DNA of 64,000 bases from Deltaproteobacteria bacterium (GCA_029262335.1 JAJCZQ010000028.1:34409-98408); one strand, 5' to 3'; positions 24,796-34,271 are shown, counted from the first letter of the stretch. Program-made: numbers and translations. The notes: generated by a model from the sequence alone, not told the origin.

Positions 24796-25383
24796 TTATC
24801 TTTTCTTCATTATTAGAAGGGCTTCTTTTAATTTATCTTCCATTTCACCGCTGTCTGCGGAAATCTGCTGTAATGCCGCGGCATTTTCATCAATCTCGTT
24901 CTTTGTATAACCAAGATTTAAAAGGACGGAAATTATATCATCAAAGAGTTTTGGTTTGATATCTATTGAAGTAACAAATTCCTGCTGGGGGAGCTTATCT
25001 TTTAGTTCGGTAATTATTCTTGAAGCTGTCTTTGGCCCTATACCGGGTACTTTCTTGGATCCAAGATCACCCGTAATAATGGAATTTATCAGGTCCTCGG
25101 GGGTAATATTTGAAAGTATATTTGTTGCACCCTTTGGCCCGATTCCCGAAATACCAATAAGGCACTGGAATATACTTTTTTCGTTCTCAGTAAGAAACCC
25201 GAAAAGCTCAAGGGAGTTTTCCTTTAACTGAGTATGAATTTTTAAGACAACGTCATTACCGGTTTCATCAAGCTGGTGATATGTAGACAGTGGGACAGTC
25301 ACACCGTATCCCACGCCGCCAACATCCACAATCACGCTGCCAGTGGATTTAGCAGCAATTTTACCTCTTAGAAGCGATATCAT
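24796..25383 (-). CDS. ruvA: Holliday junction-binding protein RuvA
   Basis: 195 residues: N-terminal OB fold (MISLLRGKIAAKSTGSVIVDVGGVGYGV), two helix-hairpin-helix motifs (CLIGISGIGPKGATNIL and VPGIGPKTASRIITELK) that grip the junction, flexible linker and C-terminal RuvB-binding domain (about 148-195). The start overlaps the end of ruvC by 23 nt. Confidence 0.96.
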   Translation of the reverse strand: MISLLRGKIAAKSTGSVIVDVGGVGYGVTVPLSTYHQLDETGNDVVLKIHTQLKENSLELFGFLTENEKSIFQCLIGISGIGPKGATNILSNITPEDLINSIITGDLGSKKVPGIGPKTASRIITELKDKLPQQEFVTSIDIKPKLFDDIISVLLNLGYTKNEIDENAAALQQISADSGEMEDKLKEALLIMKKR

Positions 25384-25915
25384 TTAATGTAAAGCGTTTC
25401 CGCCTTCTCCTCGATCTTGGTTGAAGATCCTGGCCGTTTATATCAGGCAACTTTGATATATTTATATGACAAAGTGCAATAGCGAGAGCATCCGATATAT
25501 CAGACTTTTCAAATTCTTCTATCTTTAAAATATAAGATACCATTTTCATAATCTCAAATTTTTTGGCCCTTCCGCTTCCTGTAACAGCCAGTTTAACTTT
25601 TGTAGGTGAATATTCGAATATCTCTATGCCTGAATTCTCGGCCGCAAGTAATGCAACTCCGCGCGCCTGACCGAGTTTGATTGCGCTGTTTGCGTTTTTT
25701 GCAAAGAACATCTCTTCGATTGACATAAAGTCAGGGGAGAATTTCTCAATTACTTCATTTAGTGAAGAATAGATAAAATGCAGTCTTTTAGAGAGAGTAT
25801 GAGCAGTAGGTGGAGTTATGGCCCCGCTTACGATATGTTTAAGGCCGTTTTTATCGCTCTCGAGTATTCCATAACCACAGGATCTGGAGCCTGGATCAAC
25901 TCCAATTACTCTCAT
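25361..25915 (-). CDS. ruvC: Holliday junction resolvase RuvC
   Basis: 184 residues, RNase H-fold endonuclease that cuts junctions symmetrically. The acidic metal ligands are visible: Asp in VIGVDPGSRSCGYG, Glu in SIEEMFFAKN, and the pair in KSDISDALAIALCH. C-terminal tail is basic (RSRRRRKRF). 7 bp downstream of yebC; overlaps ruvA by 23 nt. Confidence 0.95.
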   Translation of the reverse strand: MRVIGVDPGSRSCGYGILESDKNGLKHIVSGAITPPTAHTLSKRLHFIYSSLNEVIEKFSPDFMSIEEMFFAKNANSAIKLGQARGVALLAAENSGIEIFEYSPTKVKLAVTGSGRAKKFEIMKMVSYILKIEEFEKSDISDALAIALCHINISKLPDINGQDLQPRSRRRRKRFTLNDIASKR

Positions 25916-25922
25916 TTAGTTA

Positions 25923-26669
25923 TTATCCCATTGCTTCAAGAAGCTCTTCAGAAATATCAAAATTAGCATATACGTTTTGTACATCGTCACTGTCTTCAAG
26001 TGCTTCCATTAGCCTTATCATGCGCTCAGCTTCTTTCCCGTCAATCTTTATATTTGACTGGGGAACCATTGTGATTTCAGCCTCTTCATACTTAAGGGCC
26101 GCATCATTTAAAGCAGTTTTAACATTTTCAAACTCTTCTGTTGAGGTAATTACTACAAAATCATTATCCTCGGCAGCCACATCTTCAGCTCCGGCATCTA
26201 TGGCAATTTCAAACAGCTGGTCCTCTGTTACGGATTCACCCTTAAAAGTGATCCTGCCCTTCATCTCAAATATCCAGGAAACGCAGCCAGTCTCCCCGAG
26301 ATTGCCGCCGTTTTTGTTGAACAGGCTTCTTACTGCAGCTACGGTCCTGTTTTTATTATCAGTGAGGGCTTTCACATATACCGCACTGCCGCCCGGGCCA
26401 TACCCTTCATAGAATACTTCCTGGTAAACCACACCGTCCATATCCCCGCTGCCTCTTTTAACAGCCCTGTCAATAGTATCATTGGGCATATTCTGCCCTT
26501 TAGCAGTCTGTATTGCGGCTCTCAGCCTTGGATTAGAATCGGCATCCGGCCCGCCCTCTTTTGCTGCTACGGTGAGTTCTCGTATAAGTTTGGTAAACAC
26601 CTTACCGCGCTTTGCATCAACTGATGCTTTTCGATGTTTTATATTAGCCCATTTAGAATGTCCTGCCAT
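25923..26669 (-). CDS. yebC: YebC/PmpR family protein (TACO1-like)
   Basis: 248 residues starting [14 protein letters not shown], the invariant family N-terminus. YebC proteins act as transcription regulators in some species, and the family (with TACO1) is also implicated in translation of proline-rich stretches. The ATG at 26669 is chosen over the GTG at 26678 because AAGAGGTG (26676-26683) overlaps the GTG and is properly spaced from the ATG. Heads the ruvC-ruvA-ruvB operon, as in many bacteria. A 31-bp palindrome covering the -10 suggests repression of the whole operon. Confidence 0.95.
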   Translation of the reverse strand: MAGHSKWANIKHRKASVDAKRGKVFTKLIRELTVAAKEGGPDADSNPRLRAAIQTAKGQNMPNDTIDRAVKRGSGDMDGVVYQEVFYEGYGPGGSAVYVKALTDNKNRTVAAVRSLFNKNGGNLGETGCVSWIFEMKGRITFKGESVTEDQLFEIAIDAGAEDVAAEDNDFVVITSTEEFENVKTALNDAALKYEEAEITMVPQSNIKIDGKEAERMIRLMEALEDSDDVQNVYANFDISEELLEAMG

Positions 26670-26675
26670 TATATT

Positions 26676-26683
26676 CACCTCTT
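26676..26683 (-). promoter_or_regulatory. Ribosome-binding site fixing the yebC start
   Basis: AAGAGGTG on the minus strand, 6 nt before ATG 26669; it excludes the upstream in-frame GTG (26678) as the start. Confidence 0.7.
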
Positions 26684-26714
26684 AAATCAGTTTATATTAA
26701 TTATAAACTGATTT
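26684..26714. promoter_or_regulatory. 31-bp palindrome over the yebC-ruvCAB promoter
   Basis: AAATCAGTTTATA (26684-26696), 5-nt loop, TATAAACTGATTT (26702-26714): perfect 13-bp arms. A consensus TATAAT -10 for yebC lies inside (minus strand 26705-26700) with TTGGTG 17 bp upstream. No U-run follows on either strand. The geometry is that of a dimeric repressor operator. Confidence 0.6.
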
Positions 26715-26753
26715 TTGTATATCACCAAAAAGAGAATAACAATATTTTACTTC

Positions 26754-27653
26754 TTATTTAACAAGTAAAAGTTCAATCTTTATCGGCTTATTGTCATCCT
26801 TTACTACTGCAATTGGTTTACCTGTATTTATTTCCTGTACTGTAATTGTAGGAGACAAAGGTTCAATAACCTGCCCTTCGTATACTTCATACTGAATACT
26901 AATTTTCTTTCCCGGGTCCAGGCCAAATACTTTTGAAGTAAGATTAATCTTGTTGGGTTCAACCCTTTCGACGTCAAATGAATAACCCCAGCTGTCCAGG
27001 TTGAGAAATATTGATTTTGATCTTAGCCTTACAACAAAACTGGATTTTCCATTATTTATATAGTTTGAATTTATCCCTTTAAACTGAAATGCAATTGACC
27101 TGTCCGTTGCAACCAGCACATTTCCATTTATCTTTTCACCATCCGGTTTTTGTATGGAAACCCCTATGCTGTCAATATCAAGAAGTTCACTGTCTGGAAA
27201 ATATATTGTACCGTTAACAATACCAATCCTGCTGACAATTGTCCCGGAACTGGTGCCGTTACCGTAAACGAGTATGTCTTGACCCGGAGCAGATTTCTTC
27301 AAAAGGATATTACCCTTTGTTCCAAGCAGTATTATTTCATTAAAATTAGTAACTGGATTATCAAATACCATCTCTGCCCAGCTGTCACTGATCTGGTTAA
27401 AATCAAAATAGTGTTTTTTACCCAGACTTTTATCCGCTTTAATTTCCCTTGCCACAACGACCTTCCCGGTAAGTTCTGTATTGACATAAAGCGTTGAACC
27501 TATCCCCTGTATATAAACCTCGTTATAGTTTGGCAGGACTGAGGGGAAGGTAAGACTTAACAAATTAGTGCTTGCTGCATTGGATATTGTGGGAATAACC
27601 AGGCAAATTAGAAGTGAAAGCAAAGCTGTTTTTAATAATTTTTTATTATTCAT
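26754..27653 (-). CDS. Secreted protein of unknown function
   Basis: 299 residues from ATG 27653 (a TTG four codons upstream is possible). Clear signal peptide MNNKKLLKTALLSLLICLVIPTISNAAS. The mature protein is beta-rich with repeated short motifs (VYIQGIGSTLYVNTELTGKVVV, NEIILLGTKGNILLKKSAPGQDI, FKGINSNYINNGKSSFVVRLR) and no cysteine cluster, membrane helix or catalytic motif I can see. It may be a periplasmic or extracellular structural or adhesin-like protein. Lies upstream of yebC on the same strand but separated by the yebC promoter, and divergent from rho. Confidence 0.75.
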   Translation of the reverse strand: MNNKKLLKTALLSLLICLVIPTISNAASTNLLSLTFPSVLPNYNEVYIQGIGSTLYVNTELTGKVVVAREIKADKSLGKKHYFDFNQISDSWAEMVFDNPVTNFNEIILLGTKGNILLKKSAPGQDILVYGNGTSSGTIVSRIGIVNGTIYFPDSELLDIDSIGVSIQKPDGEKINGNVLVATDRSIAFQFKGINSNYINNGKSSFVVRLRSKSIFLNLDSWGYSFDVERVEPNKINLTSKVFGLDPGKKISIQYEVYEGQVIEPLSPTITVQEINTGKPIAVVKDDNKPIKIELLLVK

Positions 27654-27709
27654 AGTGAAAAACAATATTACACTAAATTATAAGTTCATAAAGATTTTTT
27701 TTAAATCTC

Positions 27710-27739
27710 TTGACAAAATAAATTGTACAAGTGCATAAT
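27710..27739 (+). promoter_or_regulatory. Sigma-70 promoter of rho
   Basis: TTGACA (27710-27715), 18-bp spacer, CATAAT (27734-27739). Implies a leader of about 100 nt before the rho ATG at 27846. TTGTAC (27723-27728) and GTACAA (27744-27749) form an inverted repeat around the -10. Confidence 0.6.
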
Positions 27740-27845
27740 ATTAGTACAAAAAGCAAAGCTCTCTGAGATAATTCAAAGTAGTTGATCTTTTCCTAACATT
27801 CATTAAACGAATAAATTCCATTTGGTTATATAGGGGTCAGAATTA

Positions 27846-29210
27846 ATGCCTAAAGCTACAAAACTTCACGCGAAAACCGCGAAAACCGATGATGTTGATA
27901 AAATATCTTCCACAAGTGATGTTGCCACTAAGAGTGACACTAAAAAAACTACCACTCTTTTAAACCTTAACGAACTAAGAGAAAACAAAAGTTCCGAATT
28001 AATAAAGATGGCCCGTGAGGTCGGTGTTGAAGAAACATCCAGGATGACCAAGCAGGACGTTATATATGCACTTCTGAAAGCCCAGAGTACCAAAGAAGGC
28101 GGTATAATATATGCTGAGGGTGTGCTGGAAATACTTTCTGAGGGATATGGTTTTTTAAGATCTCCCAAATACAGCTACCTACCCGGTCCCGATGATATAT
28201 ATGTATCAAAATCCCAGATCCGTTCATTTAATTTAAAAACCGGTGACACTGTGGGCGGCCAGGTCAGGCTTCCAAGAGATGGTGAAAAGAACCTTGCCCT
28301 GCTAAAGATTGAATCAGTTAACCATGAATCCCCCGAAGTATGCAGGGACCGTATTCCTTTTGGAGAACTTGTTCCTCTGCATCCGGAAGAAAAGCTCGTA
28401 CTAGAATATGAGTCAGGGGAATTCAGCACCCGTGTAATTGATCTTTTTATCCCTATTGGGAAAGGCCAGAGGGCACTTATCGTTGCTCCGCCAAGGACAG
28501 GTAAAACAATATTCCTTCAAAGAATTGCAAATGCGATAACGGAAAACAACCCTGAAGTTAAGCTTATAGTGCTTCTGATAGATGAAAGGCCCGAAGAAGT
28601 TACGGATATGGAAAGGTCTGTAAATGGAGAAGTTGTAAGTTCAACTTTTGACGAACCCGCACTCAGGCACATTCAGGTTTCAGATATGGTAATAGAAAAA
28701 GCCAAAAGATATGTGGAACACGGACAGGATGTAGTTATTCTCCTGGATAGTCTTACAAGGCTTGCCAGGGCCAGTAACACGGTAACCCCTGCAAGCGGAA
28801 GGGTACTTTCAGGTGGTATGGAAGCAAATGCCCTGCAGAGGCCTAAAAGGTTTTTTGGTGCTGCAAGAAACACCGAAGAAGGCGGCAGCCTTACAATAAT
28901 TGCAACTGCCCTGATCGATACAGGCAGCAGAATGGACGAAGTTATTTTTGAAGAGTTTAAAGGTACAGGAAACATGGAGCTTTATCTTGACAGAAGGCTT
29001 GCAGAAAGAAGGGTGTTCCCTGCAATTGATTTACAAAGGTCTGGTACAAGAAAAGAAGAGATGCTCCTTACGGAAGAAGAACTCAACAGGGTATACCTGC
29101 TTAGAAAGATTCTCAATCCGATGAATACAACCGAAGCCATGGAATTCCTGCTGGATAAGATGAGAGGCACTAAGTCTAATAAAGAGTTTCTGAAGTTAAT
29201 GAATCATTAG
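27846..29210 (+). CDS. rho: Transcription termination factor Rho
   Basis: Hexameric RNA helicase that ends untranslated transcripts. 454 residues. After a polar N-terminal extension of about 35 residues rich in Lys/Thr/Asp/Ser come the Rho_N helical domain ([22 protein letters not shown]), the cold-shock-like RNA-binding domain ([38 protein letters not shown]) and the ATPase core with Walker [29 protein letters not shown] block and [10 protein letters not shown]. Typical E. coli Rho starts directly at Rho_N, so the extension is extra. Own promoter with about 100-nt leader, where autoregulation often occurs. Confidence 0.97.
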   Translation: MPKATKLHAKTAKTDDVDKISSTSDVATKSDTKKTTTLLNLNELRENKSSELIKMAREVGVEETSRMTKQDVIYALLKAQSTKEGGIIYAEGVLEILSEGYGFLRSPKYSYLPGPDDIYVSKSQIRSFNLKTGDTVGGQVRLPRDGEKNLALLKIESVNHESPEVCRDRIPFGELVPLHPEEKLVLEYESGEFSTRVIDLFIPIGKGQRALIVAPPRTGKTIFLQRIANAITENNPEVKLIVLLIDERPEEVTDMERSVNGEVVSSTFDEPALRHIQVSDMVIEKAKRYVEHGQDVVILLDSLTRLARASNTVTPASGRVLSGGMEANALQRPKRFFGAARNTEEGGSLTIIATALIDTGSRMDEVIFEEFKGTGNMELYLDRRLAERRVFPAIDLQRSGTRKEEMLLTEEELNRVYLLRKILNPMNTTEAMEFLLDKMRGTKSNKEFLKLMNH

Positions 29211-29217
29211 AGGTATT

Positions 29218-29526
29218 TTATACTTTTACAAGTATATCGTCACCTTCGACTTTCAGTTCAAACACCTCAATAGGATCTGTTGCCGGAAGGCATTTCGCCT
29301 CACCTGTTTTTATATCAAATTCCGCCCCGTGATAAGTGCATACAATATTATCCCCTTCTATATCTCCGTCTGAAAGTGTGAATGTCTGGTGGCTGCATTC
29401 ATCTCTGAACGCATAGTAGTTGTTGTTGATATTACAGATGGCAATCCCTATGCCGTCGACATAAAAGGGGACAACTTCGCCGTCTATTATTTCCGAGGTT
29501 TTTGCTACTTTTTGAAACACTGCCAT
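29218..29526 (-). CDS. Rieske-type [2Fe-2S] ferredoxin-like protein
   Basis: 102 residues, a stand-alone Rieske domain. The cluster ligands are in DECSHQTFTLSDGD (Cys-x-His) and VCTYHGAEFD (Cys-x2-His). Proteins of this type serve as electron carriers for non-heme dioxygenases or are found at the end of suf operons, where the electron or cluster function is unresolved. 6 bp after sufD, so co-transcribed with the Fe-S assembly genes. Convergent with rho (7-bp gap). Confidence 0.92.
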   Translation of the reverse strand: MAVFQKVAKTSEIIDGEVVPFYVDGIGIAICNINNNYYAFRDECSHQTFTLSDGDIEGDNIVCTYHGAEFDIKTGEAKCLPATDPIEVFELKVEGDDILVKV

Positions 29527-29532
29527 GTGATA

Positions 29533-30861
29533 TTATCCTTCTTTTCTGCTTAGAAACCAGTCGTCGGCTAACTTCTCAAGGTAATTCCTTAAAGGCTCGA
29601 GAGTCATATTAGAAAAGCTTTCCCCAGTAAAACCCTTTACCATAATAGTCTTTGCTTCTTTTTTTGGAATACCGCGGGACTGAAGATAAAATATGGCATT
29701 CTCGTCCATCTGCCCTATTGTTGCGCCGTGAGTACATTTTACATCATCATTATAGATCTCAAGCTGGGGTTTTGTATCAATCTGAGCTGTATCTGAAAGA
29801 AGGAGATTGCGGTTTGTCTGCTTGGCATCAGTTTTTACAGCCCCCTCGTGAACTATAATCCTGCCGTGAAATACCCCGCGGGAACTGTCATCAAGTACGC
29901 CGTTATAAATCTGCCTGCTGTCGCAGTGAGGGCTTGCGTGTTCTACTCTCATAAAATTATCCATGTGCTGACGGCCATTTGACATATAAAGTCCGTTAAT
30001 CAGGGAATTTCCGCCTTCACCAGCGAGTACCGGGTGTACATTATTTCTTACAATTGCCCCCCCGAACAGTATTGAATGGGACTTTATGTTGCTGTATTTC
30101 TCCTGTTGGACCCTTAGGGTGGAAATATTAAAGGCTTTTTTACTTTCAAATTCCAAGAGGTAATGCTCAAGTTCACTGTTTTCTCCTACATACACCTCTG
30201 AAACAACATTTGAGAGGTATGCATCATTGGAAGTTGAAACATAATGTTCTATAACTTTTAAATTACTGTTGCTTCCCATAATTATAAGATTTCGGGGGTT
30301 TGCCAGTGAATTCTCATCGTCATGAGTTATATAGAGAGCATGTACGGGTTTCGATACCGTTACAGAGTCAGGAACGTGAATAAACAGGCCGTCTTCAAAA
30401 AATGAAGTATTTAATGCATTAAATGCTTCTGTTTCAAAATTCAGGAACTTTCCGATATTTTCGGATAACAGTTCCCTGCTCTCATCTTTTGCGACAGACA
30501 GTGAACTTATAGTTACACCATCGGGGATATCATTAATATCAGACAACTCATTAACAAATTTTCCGTTTACAAAAACCAGCAGGTACGTATCAAGCTCATT
30601 AAAAATAAAAGTTTTAATTGTGTCAGTATCAATACCATTGCCAATTCCATTAATTCTAAAATTACCTTTTGATATTGGATTGATGTTGGTAAATCTCCAG
30701 TCTTCGTCCCTAAGGGATGGAAAACCAAGTTCGGCAAACTTACCAATTGCATTTTTTCTTAATTCCGCAATTTCATCAATTTCATTAAAATGGTCATTTT
30801 TCTTAAACTCTTCAAAACCGTTCAGGTAACTTTCAATTTGACTGTTAAATTCAATACTCAT
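29533..30861 (-). CDS. sufD: Fe-S cluster assembly protein SufD
   Basis: 442 residues, beta-helical partner of SufB in the SufBCD scaffold. Recognised by the C-terminal SufBD domain: GVFHGRIIVHEGAVKTDAKQ-like block, LLSDTAQIDTKPQLEIYNDDVKCTHGATIG and the FYLQSRGIPKKEA end. The conserved His in CTHGATIG is present. Begins 8 bp after sufC. Confidence 0.95.
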   Translation of the reverse strand: MSIEFNSQIESYLNGFEEFKKNDHFNEIDEIAELRKNAIGKFAELGFPSLRDEDWRFTNINPISKGNFRINGIGNGIDTDTIKTFIFNELDTYLLVFVNGKFVNELSDINDIPDGVTISSLSVAKDESRELLSENIGKFLNFETEAFNALNTSFFEDGLFIHVPDSVTVSKPVHALYITHDDENSLANPRNLIIMGSNSNLKVIEHYVSTSNDAYLSNVVSEVYVGENSELEHYLLEFESKKAFNISTLRVQQEKYSNIKSHSILFGGAIVRNNVHPVLAGEGGNSLINGLYMSNGRQHMDNFMRVEHASPHCDSRQIYNGVLDDSSRGVFHGRIIVHEGAVKTDAKQTNRNLLLSDTAQIDTKPQLEIYNDDVKCTHGATIGQMDENAIFYLQSRGIPKKEAKTIMVKGFTGESFSNMTLEPLRNYLEKLADDWFLSRKEG

Positions 30862-30869
30862 CTCTTCTC

Positions 30870-31622
30870 CTAAGCACTTACCCCTTCTTCTATCCAGCCG
30901 TATCCCTTTTCTTCAAGTTCAAGTGCGAGCTCTTTTCCGCCTGATTTTACAATTTTTCCGTTAACCAGCACATGAACATAATCTGGAACAATGTAGTTAA
31001 GCAGCCTCTGGTAATGGGTAATTACAAGAAAAGAACGCTCCGGGCTTTTCATGGAGTTTACGCCGTCTGAAACAATTTTCAGTGCATCAATATCAAGCCC
31101 TGAATCAGTTTCGTCCAGGATACACAGTTTTGGTTCAAGTATCTGCATCTGGAAAATTTCATTCCTCTTCTTTTCTCCGCCGGAAAAACCTTCATTTACG
31201 GACCTTTTTAACAGGTCGTCTTCCATCTCCAGGTTTTTCATCTTTTCCCGGGCAAGTTTTCCAAATTCGACATGCTTTAGTGGTTTCTGGCCGTTGTATT
31301 TTCTTATTGAGTTTAGTGCTTCCCTGAGCAGATAAGTATTTGCCACTCCCGGTATCTCGATTGGATACTGGAATGCAAGGAAAACACCTTCACATGCTCT
31401 TTCTTCGGGTTCCAGTTCCGTCAGGTCTTTCCCGGCAAAAATTATTTCTCCTTTCGTGACTTCATAGGAATCCCTTCCTGCAAGGACCTGGGCAAGGGTA
31501 CTTTTCCCTGATCCGTTTGGGCCCATAATAGAATGTATTTCACCTTTATTAATAGTAAGGTTAAGCCCTTTTAATATTTCTTTTCCTTCGACTTCTACAT
31601 GCAAATCCCTTATCTCGAGCAT
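30870..31622 (-). CDS. sufC: Fe-S cluster assembly ATPase SufC
   Basis: 250-residue ABC-type ATPase without membrane domain that energises the SufBCD scaffold. Walker A GPNGSGKSTLAQVL, signature FSGGEKKRNEI, Walker B CILDETDSGLDIDAL with the SufC-specific LDE-T-D-S-G-L-D, and H-loop VITHYQRLL. 58 bp after sufB. Confidence 0.96.
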   Translation of the reverse strand: MLEIRDLHVEVEGKEILKGLNLTINKGEIHSIMGPNGSGKSTLAQVLAGRDSYEVTKGEIIFAGKDLTELEPEERACEGVFLAFQYPIEIPGVANTYLLREALNSIRKYNGQKPLKHVEFGKLAREKMKNLEMEDDLLKRSVNEGFSGGEKKRNEIFQMQILEPKLCILDETDSGLDIDALKIVSDGVNSMKSPERSFLVITHYQRLLNYIVPDYVHVLVNGKIVKSGGKELALELEEKGYGWIEEGVSA

Positions 31623-31680
31623 TTATGCTTCTCCTCTGATTTATATATCTGGTTACTAGGAATTAAATATAAGTGGAATT

Positions 31681-33117
31681 CTATCCTACGCTGCCTTCCA
31701 GGCTTACGCTAAGAAGTTTTTCGGCTTCCACTGCAAATTCAAACGGAAGTTCCTTAAATACATCCTTACAGAACCCGTTAACAATCAGCGAAACCGCATC
31801 TTCTGCGGAAAGCCCTCTTTGCTGGCAATAAAAAATCTGGTCCTCACCAATTTTTGATGTTGAGGCTTCATGTTCCATATGGGCAGTAGAATTCTTTACC
31901 TCAATATATGGAAATGTGTGCGCTCCGCATTGATCGCCAATCAGCATAGAATCACACTGTGTGTAGTTCCGTGCTTTTTCTGCATTCTTACCAATTTCGA
32001 CAAGACCCCTGTATGTGTTATGCCCCTGTCCTGCAGAAATTCCTTTTGAAACTATATTACTGGTTGTATTTTTACCAATATGAATCATTTTTGTACCGGT
32101 ATCAGCCTGCTGTTTTCTGTTAGTCAGTGCAACGGAGTAAAATTCTCCGACTGAATTATCCCCTTCAAGAATACAGCTTGGATATTTCCAGGTTATTGCA
32201 GAACCGGTCTCAACCTGTGTCCATGAAATCCTGGAATTATCTCCCAGGCAGCGTCCCCTTTTGGTTACGAAGTTATAAATACCGCCCTTACCTTCGCTGT
32301 CTCCCGGATACCAGTTTTGAATAGTAGAGTACTTAATGGTGGCATCTTTATGTGCCACAAGCTCTACAACAGCGGCATGCAGCTGGTTCTGGTCTCTTTT
32401 TGGTGCGGTGCAGCCTTCAAGGTAACTTACGTGACTTCCCTCTTCGGCCACAATTAATGTTCTTTCAAACTGACCTGTATTTTCAGCATTTATTCTGAAA
32501 TAGGTGGAAAGCTCCATCGGGCACCTTACTCCCTTTGGAATATATACAAAAGAGCCGTCTGTAAACACAGCTGAATTAAGAGCTGCGTAAAAATTGTCTT
32601 TCTGAGGTACAACATATCCAAGATATTTTTTTATTAGTTCAGGATGTTCTTTTACAGCTTCCGAGATTGAACAAAAGATTACTCCGTCTTCTGCCAGTTT
32701 CTCTTTAAATGTGGTAATAACCGAAACGCTGTCAAAAACCGCGTCGACTGCTACACCTGCAAGCATTTTTTGTTCTTCAAGAGGAATTCCAAGTTTATTA
32801 TATGTTTCTCTTATTTCGGGATCAATATCATCCAAGCTCTCGGGTTTTGGGTTATTTGAAGGTTCTGCATAATAACTAATGCTGTTAAAATCAATTTCCG
32901 GATAGTCAATAAAAGCCCAGTCAGGCTCTTTCATAGTAAGCCAGTGCCTGTAGGCCTTAAGCCTCCAGTCAAGCAGCCACTCGGGTTCATCTTTTTTTGA
33001 GGAAATAAGTCTGATAGTATCTTCACTCAGGCCAACAGGTGCAACATCCTGATTTACCTCGGTGGAAAATCCATATTTATATTCCTGCTCGGCTAATTTT
33101 TCAAAATCAATGCTCAT
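31681..33117 (-). CDS. sufB: Fe-S cluster assembly scaffold SufB
   Basis: 478 residues, core scaffold on which [Fe-S] clusters are built. Typical blocks: [35 protein letters not shown] region (with the acceptor-side Cys in EGCTAPK), [28 protein letters not shown] and [22 protein letters not shown]. Start ATG overlaps the Rrf2 stop by 4 nt (ATGA), so the regulator and scaffold are translationally coupled. Confidence 0.96.
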   Translation of the reverse strand: MSIDFEKLAEQEYKYGFSTEVNQDVAPVGLSEDTIRLISSKKDEPEWLLDWRLKAYRHWLTMKEPDWAFIDYPEIDFNSISYYAEPSNNPKPESLDDIDPEIRETYNKLGIPLEEQKMLAGVAVDAVFDSVSVITTFKEKLAEDGVIFCSISEAVKEHPELIKKYLGYVVPQKDNFYAALNSAVFTDGSFVYIPKGVRCPMELSTYFRINAENTGQFERTLIVAEEGSHVSYLEGCTAPKRDQNQLHAAVVELVAHKDATIKYSTIQNWYPGDSEGKGGIYNFVTKRGRCLGDNSRISWTQVETGSAITWKYPSCILEGDNSVGEFYSVALTNRKQQADTGTKMIHIGKNTTSNIVSKGISAGQGHNTYRGLVEIGKNAEKARNYTQCDSMLIGDQCGAHTFPYIEVKNSTAHMEHEASTSKIGEDQIFYCQQRGLSAEDAVSLIVNGFCKDVFKELPFEFAVEAEKLLSVSLEGSVG

Positions 33118-33560
33118 TGGGTCTGAGCCTCCTCACCTTTTAATAATCCGGTACTATCCCTGCTCTCTGTAAGCAGGTCTTCAAGAGAAGTCTTTTCAAG
33201 CAGCTTAATCATTGAGACCTTTAATTTGTCCCATACCGGCAGCTGCGTGCAGTTTTCATAAAGAGCACAAACTTCGTCCTGGTCCATGCAGTCTATCACC
33301 CTGATTTCCCCTTCGACTGCTTCATAGATATCCCTTAGATTTATGTCCTTGGGGTCTCTGCGAAGAAAATAGCCACCTTCCGGGCCGACCATTGATCTTA
33401 TTAGACCCCTTTCCACCATACGACGCATAATCTTTGCGAGGTAGTTTTGTGGTATGTGCTGCGCCTCTGAAATTTCCTTCATACTCATTCGGGGAACTTC
33501 ATGATTTCCCATGTAAATAAGGGACCTGACAGCATAATCTAAGGTTTTGCTTACTTGCAT
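33114..33560 (-). CDS. Rrf2-family Fe-S responsive transcriptional regulator
   Basis: 148 residues with the Rrf2 winged-helix N-terminus ([53 protein letters not shown]) and a three-cysteine cluster loop C-x6-C-x5-C (residues about 94-107, [14 protein letters not shown]), which in IscR/SufR-type members holds a [2Fe-2S] cluster. First gene of the suf operon. A palindrome overlapping the -10 of its promoter points to autorepression, relieved when the cluster is lost. I would call it SufR-like by position, not by proven homology. Confidence 0.93.
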   Translation of the reverse strand: MQVSKTLDYAVRSLIYMGNHEVPRMSMKEISEAQHIPQNYLAKIMRRMVERGLIRSMVGPEGGYFLRRDPKDINLRDIYEAVEGEIRVIDCMDQDEVCALYENCTQLPVWDKLKVSMIKLLEKTSLEDLLTESRDSTGLLKGEEAQTQ

Positions 33561-33602
33561 AATTTATTATCGACTTTTAATATCCACAATAGTAACAACT
33601 AG

Positions 33603-33619
33603 ATGGTAAAAATTACCAT
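33603..33619. promoter_or_regulatory. Predicted operator of the suf operon
   Basis: ATGGTAA, 3-bp spacer, TTACCAT: perfect 7-bp arms. It covers the -10 of the Rrf2-sufBCD promoter, the expected place for an Rrf2 repressor to bind. Confidence 0.6.
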
Positions 33620-33638
33620 TTACTATAATTAAAGTCAA
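33610..33638 (-). promoter_or_regulatory. Sigma-70 promoter of the Rrf2-suf operon
   Basis: Minus strand: TTGACT (33638-33633), 17-bp spacer, TAATTT (33615-33610). The ATG is at 33560, giving a leader of about 43 nt. Confidence 0.6.
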
Positions 33639-33656
33639 TTAAACTAAGATGATTTT

Positions 33657-34271
33657 TTAAGATTGATAATCAATAATATTGGTTATACCCTCGATTATCT
33701 GCTGAGTGGCAAGTGCCGCAAGGATAAGGCCCATAACCCTTATCATTATATTGGAGCCTGCATTTCCGATAAACCTGTGAATAGGATTTGCTAGTTTTAA
33801 CACTAGAAGAGTAATCAAAAGCACCAACAACAGCATTAATGCAGTAATACCCTGGTCTGCATAGGAATGAATATTGTTGTCAGTAAGTAAAACAACGGCC
33901 ATTATAGAACCCGGGCTTGCAATGGAAGGTATTGCCAGAGGGAATATTGCGGGGTCATGGTCAGGTTCGGGCCCCTTTTCGTTAGGTGAAATAACAGTGC
34001 CGAATATCATCTGCAGGCTGAATATAAAAAGTACTATTCCCCCTGCAAGCTGAAAAGAAACAAGGTTCACACCAATATAAGAAAGTACAATCTGTCCTAC
34101 AACCAGAAATGAAAAAAGTATAATCCCGGCAAATAAAACTGCCCTTTTTGCTACTTTAAACTTTTCTTTTTCAGGAGTAGATCCAGTAATTGGTACAAAT
34201 ATAGAGAGGGTTCCAATCGGGTCGATCGTAACCAAAATCATCATAAAGTCCCTTAATATTTGTTCAATCAT
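33657..34271 (-). CDS. MarC family integral membrane protein (UPF0056)
   Basis: 204 residues with six predicted transmembrane helices. It opens with FMMILVTIDPIGTLSIFVPIT, the conserved DPIG/NP-x-G-like element of the family, and has LAIPSIASPGSIMAVVLL in the fourth helix and a C-terminal VMGLILAALATQQIIEGI. MarC proteins were once linked to multidrug resistance but that was not upheld; the transported substrate is unknown. Single gene, divergent from the ECF sigma factor. Confidence 0.9.
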   Translation of the reverse strand: MIEQILRDFMMILVTIDPIGTLSIFVPITGSTPEKEKFKVAKRAVLFAGIILFSFLVVGQIVLSYIGVNLVSFQLAGGIVLFIFSLQMIFGTVISPNEKGPEPDHDPAIFPLAIPSIASPGSIMAVVLLTDNNIHSYADQGITALMLLLVLLITLLVLKLANPIHRFIGNAGSNIMIRVMGLILAALATQQIIEGITNIIDYQS

